From the NCBI RefSeq assembly GCF_000143415.4, contig NW_003314383.1, positions 184,598 through 248,597 on the forward strand: a DNA stretch of 64,000 nt, in the 5' to 3' direction. The position numbers and the translations under genes are program-made. This DNA is from Selaginella moellendorffii. Lineage: Eukaryota > Streptophyta > Lycopodiopsida > Selaginellales > Selaginellaceae. This document shows positions 46,877 to 56,043 of this stretch, in pieces. Each line of letters starts with the position of its first letter. The first letter of the stretch is position 1. The notes under the pieces are model-generated. The model saw only the letters and a list, made by a program, of their open reading frames with translations. It did not search any database and was not told the origin of the DNA.

Positions 46877-47530
46877 GGTAGGATCTAGAGATGGAGAAGA
46901 GAGGCAAGAAAGGGGGTTAAAATAAAAGGCTTGAATCTCGAGAGGAAGAAGCCATGGCCACACTTACTCGCAGCACAGTGGAGGGTGGTGGTGGCGATAC
47001 CCCTGGTGGCGGGAGATTGTCCGCTTGTGCCATGCAATGCATGCCACCCTCCGCCCACGGCCCGCCATTCATATATTTCCCACTCCAAGGAACGGCTCAA
47101 AAGGTCTTTTCCATATTCACTTAATTAGTGCTAACTTTTAATTATAAATTTTATATGCTCAATGGTCTTTTATTTTGATCATAAAAAAGATAGCGATATC
47201 GCGTTCTTTGAACATCACTGGAGTGAAAGAACGTGAAGTTTACACGGAAAAGAAAAAAAAACAGGAAAAAGAAATAATAAGCAACCTGTCACCAATGGCT
47301 ATAACCCGGAGACCTCTTTCCAGAGGTGATGGGATTACGAACGTTCCTGTTTGATTGGCACGTTATTTATGAGATACATTCCAATAGCGACGTACCAAAA
47401 CCTTTGGAACAACCTCTCATCCTCGATGGAAAGTTTTGCTATACACGGAACAAGAGAAACAAGCTTGGAAAAACTTACAAGTCACAGCAAGGCCGAAGCT
47501 TTGGATTTGCAGAGCCACATCACTGCGTGC
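46877..47530. other. Intergenic stretch
   Basis: 5' flank of the glycerol-3-phosphate dehydrogenase gene, then AT-rich DNA. No gene recognised; the plus frames near 47,326-47,613 have no family resemblance and overlap the minus-strand pseudogene. Confidence 0.4.
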
Positions 47531-48230
47531 TCAACGCAAATCATTGCAGCTTCGGCATGCACCGACTGATCCGGCCTTCGTCGTCAGCTGCTCCAGAACT
47601 GGAGAGTTCTTGATTCCCCTGAGCAGTTCCCCCGGCTCCAATGGCGCCACAATGAGTGCCGCAACGTGATCCATGGGCTTAGCTGGGTCAAAGTCCAGTC
47701 GCTTACAATTCCTAAAGTCATAGTGGGACGTATTCCACTTCACGGTAGGCTTGAACAACGGCGTTCATCAACTGCTGCGAGTGACAATTGCCTCCTACCA
47801 AAAACTCGGCTGGCAGTCACCAGATCCTAAAAGAAATTTGAGTATATGTGCTGGAAACAAGGAAAGCATTACCTCTTTCAGGAAATATAGTCCGTCAAGC
47901 ACACTCGCTTCAAGAGTCCCCAGATCGCCTGGAGAGCGACCAGGAGGTCCAAGTCCACCTCCTTGACACTGCCCAGCTACCTCAAGATGCAGCGCTGCTT
48001 CTCGAGTGTGCTGGAGAAGAGATCCCCCACGTAGAGGATGCGATCCACGACACCGATATCAGTGAGAGTGAAGCTCCCAGACCCATAAACGTTTCTGAGA
48101 CATTTGTGCTCTCTACATTCCGCGACCACCTCGCGGGCCAAATCCTTGCAGCACCTCGCAAGTTTGTCATCCCTGGAGCGCAGCGCCTCCTTGCAACTTT
48201 GAGCATCTTATGCTTCATTATATTGATATA
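47531..48230 (-). pseudogene. Decayed gene of unknown family
   Basis: The minus strand gives good protein-like pieces: SCKEALRSRDDKLARCCKDL, then VVAECREHKCLRNVYGSGSF and TLTDIGVVDRILYVGDLFSS, then VKEVDLDLLVALQAIWGLL, and further on LDFDPAKPMDHVAALIVAPL with EPGELLRGIKNSPVLEQ. Stops and frame changes lie between them, and the start is missing. Possibly a truncated lineage-specific gene. It abuts the PPR gene on the other strand. Confidence 0.4.
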
Positions 48231-48249
48231 ATTGATATATATTGTATTA

Positions 48250-49959
48250 ATGGAAAATAAGAACCTTGGCTTACAAGAATGTGTGCAACTGGTGAAATCT
48301 TGCAAGACTGTACACGAAGAAGCTGAGCGAGTCTATCTAACAGTGCGTAACTCCGGCCATCTCTCCAGTCCCGATGGGACGTTTCTCTCCAATTTGTTGC
48401 TCCATATGTTTGTGAGCTGCGGGAGCCTCCAGCGTGCCCACCACATCTTTGACACCACGCATCCAAAGACTGCTTTCACTTGGGTCCTCTTGATCAATGG
48501 CTATGCGCGAAGTGGACGCGTCGACAGCGCGAAAGAGCTCTTTGATCGGATCCCTCACAGAAACCTTGTGGCTTGGAATTCGATGCTCTCCGCATATGCC
48601 CAAAACGGGTATGTTAGAGATGCCACGGAGATATTCCACCAGATGCCCGAGTGGAGTGTCATCCCGTGGACTGAAATCCTAGCTGCGTTTTCCCGAGACG
48701 GGAACACCCGCGAAGCCAGGTATTGGTTTGAAATTGCTGTGGAGAGAGACATTGTTTGCTGGAACGCGCTTCTTTCAGCATTTGCCTTGAAAGGACAACT
48801 TGAAGAGGCCAAACGAGTGTTTTACGCCATGCCACAGTGGAACTATTTCTCCTGGAATTTGATGCTCAGTGCGTACGTGAAGAACAATCTTATTCATGAT
48901 GCACTGGAGCTTTTCCTTCGTTTGGATGAGCAAGACACTGTCACTAGAAACACCATGCTTTCAGGATTTGGACAAAGTGGCGATATTGATCGAGCTAAGA
49001 AACTGTTTGATCAAATGCCCGAGTGGAGTTTAGTGTCGTGGAATTCCATGCTCGCTGCTTATGCCCACGTTGGAGATTTGAGCTCCACTTTAAAAGTGTT
49101 TGAAACTATGAACTGTCGAGATCTCTTTTCATGGACTACACTTCTGGCTGCGTGGTCACAAACCTGGAACTTGGAAGAATCTAAGAAGATCTTTGACGCC
49201 ATGCCCGAAAGAAACTTGGTCTCTTGGAATACACTCTTGTACGCGTATGCCCATTTTGGGCATATCTATGAAATGGAGGCTTTCCTGAGCGAAATGCCAG
49301 AAAAATCTTTAGTTTCATGGAACATTCTTCTTGCTGGTTACGGCCAGCGCAAGGAATTCAAAGCTGCCAGCAGCGTTTTTAACAACATGGTCCAAAGAGA
49401 TAGCATCTCATGGAATCAGATGCTAGGAGCATTTGCACAAAAAGGATATCTACTTGAGGCTGTCCGGTTTCTAGATCGGATGCCCAAACTGGGCATGGCT
49501 TCTTGGAACACTTTGTTGGTAGCATTTGCACACAATGGCCACCACTGCACTGCTTTAGATCTCTTCTCCGTTATGCTTCTAAATGGTTTTGAAGTGGATG
49601 AGATTTCTCTCATTTGCGTGCTAATTGCATGTAGTCGTGCCGGACGTTCCCAAAGAGCAAGAGTGTTCTTCCACTCGATCCAAACGGACTTTTGCTTTGC
49701 TCTAACGAGGCAGATCTTCAGCTGCATGGTTGATCTTCTTGGACGAGCTGGGCGCTTGAGAGACGCCGAGGATCTCGTCCAGCATATGCCTTTCCAGCCT
49801 GAAGTCACCGATTGGAGATGCATTCTAAGTGCTTGTAAAAGCCACAAGGACGATCAGTCGACAGCTCGAGCCGTAGAGAGAGTTCTTGGATTAGATCCTG
49901 TCAATAATGCCGCGTTTGTGCTCCTCTCAAATTCAAAGATAAGAGAAAATCTCTGTTAA
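48250..49959 (+). CDS. Pentatricopeptide repeat protein (PLS-like, E-type end, no DYW)
   Basis: Single exon of 569 residues, starting at the second in-frame ATG (MENKNLGLQECVQLVKSCKT), which fits PPR N termini. About 13 repeats of roughly 31-35 residues follow, with typical units such as AFTWVLLINGYARSGRVDSA, LVAWNSMLSAYAQNGYVRDA and LVSWNTLLYAYAHFGHIYEM. The strong W-N pairs mark S-type motifs, nearly all repeats being S-like. It ends with the E region (YSCMVDLLGRAGRL equivalent: FSCMVDLLGRAGRLRDAEDL, then DWRCILSACKSHKD and AAFVLLSNSKI) and stops before a DYW domain. Intronless PPR genes of this class act in organelle RNA processing or editing. No clear targeting peptide was seen. Confidence 0.93.
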   Translation: MENKNLGLQECVQLVKSCKTVHEEAERVYLTVRNSGHLSSPDGTFLSNLLLHMFVSCGSLQRAHHIFDTTHPKTAFTWVLLINGYARSGRVDSAKELFDRIPHRNLVAWNSMLSAYAQNGYVRDATEIFHQMPEWSVIPWTEILAAFSRDGNTREARYWFEIAVERDIVCWNALLSAFALKGQLEEAKRVFYAMPQWNYFSWNLMLSAYVKNNLIHDALELFLRLDEQDTVTRNTMLSGFGQSGDIDRAKKLFDQMPEWSLVSWNSMLAAYAHVGDLSSTLKVFETMNCRDLFSWTTLLAAWSQTWNLEESKKIFDAMPERNLVSWNTLLYAYAHFGHIYEMEAFLSEMPEKSLVSWNILLAGYGQRKEFKAASSVFNNMVQRDSISWNQMLGAFAQKGYLLEAVRFLDRMPKLGMASWNTLLVAFAHNGHHCTALDLFSVMLLNGFEVDEISLICVLIACSRAGRSQRARVFFHSIQTDFCFALTRQIFSCMVDLLGRAGRLRDAEDLVQHMPFQPEVTDWRCILSACKSHKDDQSTARAVERVLGLDPVNNAAFVLLSNSKIRENLC

Positions 49960-50088
49960 ATCAAACTCCCTAGTTTTAGGATCACCAACTTTGATCCGCT
50001 AGCCTCATGTCATAGGCACTCGTTTCTAGTATTTAACATTGTTTCTAGAGCTTCTTTTCCTATCTCTCAATATAACCTTCCATTCTCT

Positions 50089-50959
50089 ATGGCTCACACT
50101 TTTCTCTTTGCTATTTCTCTCTTTGCTGTTCTTGCTAGCGTTGTTCTAGCTACCAACACCAACACCTCATGTTTCCCAGGTAAGAATCTACAAGCGATTT
50201 TACAGCCAATCACAGGCTTTATGTTTGCAAGGCGATGCCACCGTCCAAATGTATAACGGCGACCTCAAACTCATGAGAGATCTCGAAGTTGGAGACAAGG
50301 TATTCTATTGCTCTTAAGTTTCTCGAAAGCCCATCTAAACGTTCCAGATCTACAGGTTGCAGTGAGCAAAAACGTGTTCTCCGATGTCTATGCATTCGGC
50401 CACAAGGACGCCGATGTGATCTCCGAGTTCATCCAGGTCCACACCGCCTCAGACATGATCGAGCTTAGCGAGGGCCACTTCATCCCAGTCGACGCCAAGG
50501 GAAAGCTTGTGTACAAGCGAGCCAAGGATCTCCAGGTTGGAGAAACTCTCTGGGGATCATCTCAAATCACTGGTAACATCATACTTCTTTTGAGACTTTG
50601 CTCTTACTTTGACAACTATAGAACTTTCCAAGGTGGAGAAGCTGGGCCTCTACAACCCATTCACTCTCTCCGGCAACATCATGGTTAACAACGTGGAGGC
50701 TTCCTCTCACAGCGAGTGGTTCCTGGACTCCCTCTTTGATGCCATTGGCGCAACTGAGTACCTCCCATATGCATACCAGGCCGTGCTCGCTCCACTTCGT
50801 GCCATCTACAACATCGTCGGGAAGGAAATCTATGGAAAGGGTTATGCTGCCGTCAATTCTTGTGTCAACGTTGCTGAATTTGGAATGAAGCACGGAGGAA
50901 GCATCGCTCTTGCTGTTGGAATCGCTGGAGTTGCAACAGCAATGCTGACGAAGGCTTGA
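50089..50959 (+). CDS. Secreted Hedgehog-type Hint (Hog) domain protein, intact copy
   Basis: Four exons with fitting phases: 50,089-50,179, 50,232-50,299, 50,356-50,572 and 50,622-50,959; 237 residues. The signal peptide is MAHTFLFAISLFAVLASVVLA, then TNTNTS, then the Hint start CFPGDATVQMYNGDLKLMRD with LEVGDKV. Later Hint parts are VYAFGHKDADVISEFIQVHT, IELSEGHFIPVDAKGKLVYK (His kept; Thr of the usual TxxH is Ser), AKDLQVGETLW, and GLYNPFTLSGNIMVNNVEAS. Animal Hedgehogs have Cys in the ASC position; here it is ASS. The end (SIALAVGIAGVATAMLTKA) is hydrophobic. Hint domains cut their own backbone through Cys1. Here no domain precedes Cys1 except about six residues, so the processed product, if any, is a tiny peptide or the Hint itself. 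Function unknown. Confidence 0.8.
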
Positions 50960-51049
50960 TGAAAAACCAGAAGTAGAATAAATAACATCTTTTATGCTTT
51001 GATTATTCCCCTTCTTTATTTATATCCAACTCTATTCTGAATGGTTTAT

Positions 51050-51354
51050 TATTTGTTTAGTGGATATACCTAAAATATACTTGGATATTTTAGAATTTTT
51101 TACCATCAAATGGTTATTATTCCTTTAGAATAATCTAGTGTTTATAATTTATGATTATAGCATATTCTAGCTTATTTAGCTTTTATACCATTAGGTTAAA
51201 CTTATTTTTATTAAAAACATGATGGTATGTGGTTATGCTCCAACTACTCTGTTTAGGAAAAACATTTTCTTGTAATACATAAATCATAATAATTTGCTAT
51301 AATACAAACTAAGCAAACATGCAATATGGTCACAGTTTATTATTATTTATCAAC
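51050..51354. repeat. AT-rich dispersed repeat fragments
   Basis: Contains the shared words tggatatacctaaaatatac, tggatattttagaa and tttataatttatgattat, as in 25,970-26,200 and 52,560-52,690. No gene. Confidence 0.4.
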
Positions 51355-51540
51355 CAAGGCTTGATGAACCATAAGTAAAATAAAATCTAAATTTCACAAA
51401 ATGGAAAAAAAAAAAAGAAAACTGTATTCCATTATTTTGATTATTCCCCTTCTTTGTTTATATCTAACTCCCGATTTTATATTCTAAATGGTTCATTTCT
51501 GGTTTTCTTAAGCAAACATCTTGGTAGTAAATATACTTAG
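51355..51540 (+). pseudogene. 3' remnant of a third Hint gene copy
   Basis: Reads ccaaggcttgatgaaccata then aagtaaaataaaat and gattattccccttctttgtt. This matches the end of the intact Hint gene (acgaaggcttgatgaaaaac, gaagtagaataaat, gattattccccttctttatt at 50,950-51,030) and of the second copy at 56,033-56,110. Only the last codons and 3' flank remain. Confidence 0.65.
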
Positions 51541-51929
51541 AATATAGTTGAATATTCTATAATAGTTTACAGTTTAAAAGTTAATATTTATTTATAATAA
51601 TATCGTCATTAAATTTAAACATGATTATAAATTATAAAATTTTCCTAAACACCTTCTAGGTCTAACTTTTATGCCATTATATTAATCTTGTGTTTATTAA
51701 AAATATTCTTAAACACAACAATTTGTTATTTGTTCTAAAACCACTTTTATAATGCTTTTGTATTATTAATATTAGTATATTTAAATATAAATATAAGTTG
51801 GCCTTTACATAAGTATATTTTAAATAATTAATTTAATATATTTTAAATAATATATTAAATTAAGTGATTAGTTTCAAAATTTGCAAGATTAGTTCCATGA
51901 ATATAATGAAAAATAAAATAAAATAAATA
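51541..51929. other. AT-rich gene-free stretch
   Basis: Very AT-rich (long TTTAAAT/ATATTAAT-type runs). No feature recognised. Confidence 0.5.
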
Positions 51930-52475
51930 TAGTATTGTGAGGTACAGCTATAGATGTGAGGTCCAAATGTATAGCTATAAATACAAGGTCTAGATATATG
52001 GCTATAATATTATATATTAATATTATTATAGTATGGTTTTAATAGCCATCATATTAATTTCAATTTGGACCACTTGGTTTTTTATATAAACTAAAGTTTT
52101 TAGGCTAATTGGATATACATGTTTTTATATTCCATACACTCATATTAATGGAGTTGAAGGGTAATCTTGATTGTCCTTAAGGAGTGCTTAAATTTATATT
52201 TTTGGTTTAGATCATTGATTTAATCATTTTACAATGATTCCCAATTATCATTCTTGAGATGATAACTACTGTTTATGTGAGTTCCCCACATATCTTCAAA
52301 AGAAAGTATTATAATGGTACAATGGTTTGAGTATAACTTCTCATGTGAATTAAAGCCTCCTCTCAAACATCTTTAAGCATTCATTTAGAAATGCTAACAA
52401 TTATGACAACACCTTTCAAAGTCAATTATGCAATTTAGTGTTTGTGTCCAAAGCCTCTTACTTTATGCAGAGCTT
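51930..52475 (+). mobile_element. Truncated 5' part of the gypsy-type retroelement
   Basis: Collinear by eye with 58,570-59,400: ggtccaaatgtata, caatttggaccacttg, taattggatatacatg, ctcatattaatggag, gattgtccttaaggagtgct, then acaatgattcccaattatca, gtacaatggtttgagtata and gcaatttagtgtttgtg ... ttatgcagagc. The match ends near 52,475, just where the gag frame begins in the other copy. Confidence 0.6.
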
Positions 52476-53069
52476 ATATAAACAAAAATCAGAAATGTTT
52501 TCAGTAATGCTTGATTTGTTTAATAGTAGTGCTTATTATTTATTAATCATACTGATCAATAGAAATTTTATAATTATAAACATGTTTATCATTTCTAAAC
52601 ATGAGATTAAACTTATTACACATTAACCATTAAATGTTCTAAAGGTAAATGATAGAATATCTTAGAATATCTAAGCATATTTTACCAAACCTAAATGGAC
52701 ATGTGTCAAATATCTGTATTATCTCACTCGAGCAAATGATAAGCCAAGTTGTGCCAACTTTCTATTAGCCAAACAAACATCCACACAAGTTTTACTGAAA
52801 CCATGCAAATTGAACCTACCCAAGGCCTATAATGGTTGTGAGCCTTCAGCCATTATTACTTTATTGTTGTAAATAGAATTGTAACAAAAAGAGTGTAAAG
52901 AATAAATGACATTTCTATGTTGTACTTATTGATCTACATATAGGAGGAGCTTGAACTAAGACATGTCTCATTTTATAGCTATTAAAAATTAAATATAATG
53001 CTTAATTTAAATGTATACTAATCATTAAATTATAAAATATATTAAAATATCCAAGAATATACTGATTTT
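52476..53069. other. AT-rich stretch with dispersed repeat words
   Basis: Two further matches to the AT-rich repeat (52,560-52,690 and 52,990-53,065). No gene. Confidence 0.45.
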
Positions 53070-54804
53070 TTAACACCATATCACATTACCATTCAAATCT
53101 AACAATTTTGTGGAGATGTTTTTCATATCTCCAATAACTTTTGATAGTGCATAAGCAGCAAAGAAATATCTAACTTCCAACCAATTTTCAGGTTCTGGAC
53201 ATATCACATTTAGATCATCACTGAAGTTAAACCCAATTTTTGCTATAAAATGTCGATTCCTAAACATAAATATTTAGATACTAAAATATAAAAATAAAAA
53301 CTCACAACGAATGATGATGAAAAATTGCCAAATAATCATCCAATCCAGCCACCCTTGAACCTGTAGAAAACATTTTAAAAAATTATTTAAAAAAATATAA
53401 AAGTTATTTACTGACCTAACTCAGAATACTTAAGGCTCATCCCAAGCGCTATAGGTCTTATTTGTTGAAGTTCAAATTCAGTAGTTTTAAGAATCCTAGC
53501 TGTTTGTAAAGCTTCCAGCACTTCCTAAACATAATAAAAGAATAAAATTAAAAAATTCAAGTGATATAATATAATACCATGATAGGAATGTTGTACATTG
53601 ATTTCCTACTTTGGATGAACGTAGACAGTTTAGTCCCAGGGTCCTTTCCTAAATGCTGCTCTGAAAGTACAAAAACATTTTAGATTAAAAGCTAAAAATA
53701 TTTTCTTGCCGAGAAAGATCCTAAACATCGCCTGTGTTGCCCATCTCATCACGTTGTTAGCTACAATTTGGGTTTTCACAACGCATCATTGCAAGGCCGC
53801 CACACTTGGTTTTTGAGCACGGAATGTATTTTGCATATGGAATTAAACGTCACGAGTAATAAGGAAGAATGATTTACTTGCGACTTGAGCAACATCATCT
53901 CTGTTATTCCCTCTGAATGCATTATGTCACATACGGCCGCGTCCTTGGCCACCCTGCCCTGGACACCAAGCTTGTCCCAAAGACGATTGTCAAAGACTGC
54001 CTTGGCAGGGACAAGCTTGGTGCCAGCCACACACGGCAGCACGTCGCGTAGAGCATCTTCGGCGAAAAAGAGGCCCATCTTTCTATTGATGCCAATACCG
54101 CGGAGATCCACCACGACGCACTTTCTGATCCCGATCGCGTCCACAGCGTTCAGCTCCTTGACAGGATCCTCTCCACGGTCATGAGACGCCTGGACGAACT
54201 TCCTGGCCGACAGTGTCATGGGGAAGTCGTCGTAGTTGACGACCCAGTCCAGAGAGCCATACTGCAATGCCTTGGTGGGAACCGCGAGAAGGATGTAGCC
54301 AGTGGAGACCCGATTCTGCCAGATGGATTCTTTATAGACGAGGACTTGTTTAGCATCAAGCTCTTCTAAAGTTCCATCGATCACGAATTCCGCTGGAGGA
54401 CCCCGACACCGCAGGCCGAGCTCGATCGTGGAAATGCAGCCCACGGCTTCGATGCTCCTGATCTGGCATGGCTCCAGCGGCGTCATTGAAGGCTCCATTT
54501 CGTTGTCGTATAAGTAGGCTGGAATGCTCCAAGGCGCTCCCCAGTAAAGGGCATTTGCATGTGTACGACGCTGCTTGGGGCAGATGTTTCCATGAGCGTA
54601 GCTCAGGTGATCAAGCAACGTCGTGTCGGGGCAGCCGCATGCAGTCAACTGCCGGTTGTAGCAGATATCGCAGAAGAGGAACAAGGAGGTGGTGGTGTTA
54701 TCATAGACGAGCTTGAGAGGAGGAGCAGGAGCACGAGGCCGAGCTCGAGCCCGAGCTAGAGTTTCCGCGAGCGTGCTGCATCCGCAGGCAACTCCTGCGT
54801 CCAC
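53070..54804 (-). CDS. Unknown multi-exon protein with a Cys/His finger-like segment
   Basis: Not recognised. Exon 1 (54,804 down to about 53,880, before a gtaaatcattc donor) encodes about 308 residues: MDAGVACGCSTLAETLARAR, an Arg/Pro-rich stretch, then FLFCDICYNRQLTACGCPDT and TLLDHLSYAHGNICPKQRR, which has C-x2-C ... C ... H-x4-H spacing and may bind zinc. Later come ISTIELGLRCRGPPAEFVID and AIGIRKCVVVDLRGIGINRK. Probable further exons: one ending FRIFLGK (about 53,710), EQHLGKDPGTKLSTFIQSRK (about 53,650), EVLEALQTARILKTTEFELQ (about 53,525), SRVAGLDDYLAIFHHS (about 53,340) and IGFNFSDDLNVICPEPENWL (about 53,240). The AT content rises sharply in the later exons. The gene sits between the Hint copies. 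Confidence 0.55.
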
Positions 54805-55187
54805 AAGCTAAATGTTAGCTTGGCTCTTGCGCTCTTCTACTCACTCAGCTCCAAAAAGCCGCCGCCAGAACATGCCGCCCAACCAGGAGCAAGAGTTTAT
54901 CCGCGAGTGTGCTGGGCAGATCCACCGCGCTCACACCACCCTAGACACTTTTAGGGCAAGGTTCTTAGAATATTCCTTGAAACTCCATAACTCGCATTAT
55001 TTTGCTTAATGAACATTTAATTTCTTTCGTGAGAGCTTTCTTGTCAATGAATAATTCTTGCTATCAAAGTTTTAGGATCAACTTGATCAGTTAGCCTTAT
55101 GTCATAGGCACTCAGTTTCTAGGATTTAACATCGCTTCTAGAGCTTCTTTTCCTATCTTTCTAGGCTTTCATAGTGTAGAGTTCTCT
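54805..55187. other. Intergenic stretch
   Basis: Start flank of the unknown gene, then a 5' flank (55,070-55,187) matching that of the intact Hint gene (49,975-50,088; tcataggcactc and cttctagagcttcttttcct). A short plus frame at 54,812-55,009 has no family resemblance. Confidence 0.45.
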
Positions 55188-56043
55188 ATGGCTCACACTT
55201 TTTTCTTTGCTACTTCTCTCTTCGCTGTTCTTGCTAGCGTTGTTCTAGCGACCAACACCTCATGTTTCCCAGGTAAGAATCTGCAAGCGATTTTACAGCC
55301 AATCACAGGCTTTATGTTTGCAAAGGCGATGCCACCGTCCAAATGTATAACGGCGACCTCAAACTCATGAGAGATCTCGAAGTTGGAGACAAGGTATTGT
55401 ATTGCTCTTAAGTTTCTCGAAAGCCCATCTAAACGTTCCAGATCTACAGGTTGCAGTGAGCAAAAACGTGTTCTCCGATGTCTATGCATTCGGCCACAAG
55501 GACGCTGATGTGAGCTCCGAGTTCATCCAGGTCCACACCGCCTCAGACATGATCGAGCTTAGCAAGGGCCACTTCATCCCAGTCGACGCCAAGGGAAAGC
55601 TTGTGTACAAGGGAGCCAAGGATCTCCAGGTTGGAGAAACTCTCTGGGGATCATCTGAAATCACTGGTAGCATCATACTTCTTTTGAGACATTGCTCTTA
55701 CTTTGACAACTATAGAACTTTCCAAGGTGGAGAAGCTGGGCCTCTACAACCCATTCACTCTCTCCGGCAACATCATGGTTAACAACGTGGACACAGCGAG
55801 TGGTTCCTGGACTCTCTCTTTGATGCCATTGGCGCAACTGAGTACCTCCCATATGCATACCAGGCCGTGCTCGCTCCACTTCGCGCCACAACATCGTCGG
55901 GAAGGAAATCTATGGAAAGGGTTATGCTGCCGTCAATTCTTGTGTCAACATTGCTGAATTTGGAATTAAGCACGGAGGAAGCATCGCTCTTGCTGTTGGA
56001 ATCGCTGGAGTTGCAACAGCAATGCTGACCACGAAGGCTTGAT
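55188..56043 (+). pseudogene. Second Hint (Hog) gene copy, frameshifted in the last exon
   Basis: Same exon plan as the intact copy: 55,188-55,272, 55,326-55,393, 55,450-55,666 and from 55,716. The signal peptide and CFPG start are kept, with only TNTS between the probable cleavage site and Cys1, and LSKGH in place of LSEGH. In exon 4 a 10-bp deletion at about 55,793 (ggcttcctct missing after aacgtgga) and a 4-bp deletion at about 55,890 break the frame, and a stop follows at 55,957. A protein, if made, would lose the last Hint strand and the hydrophobic end. The DNA remains highly similar to the first copy, so duplication and damage are recent. Confidence 0.8.

Noticed and set aside
43626-50959. 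A functional link between the DET2-like steroid reductase and the Hint protein (sterol adduct)
   Set aside because: Animal Hedgehog Hint uses cholesterol, but the genes are over 6 kb apart with unrelated genes between; proximity alone is no evidence.
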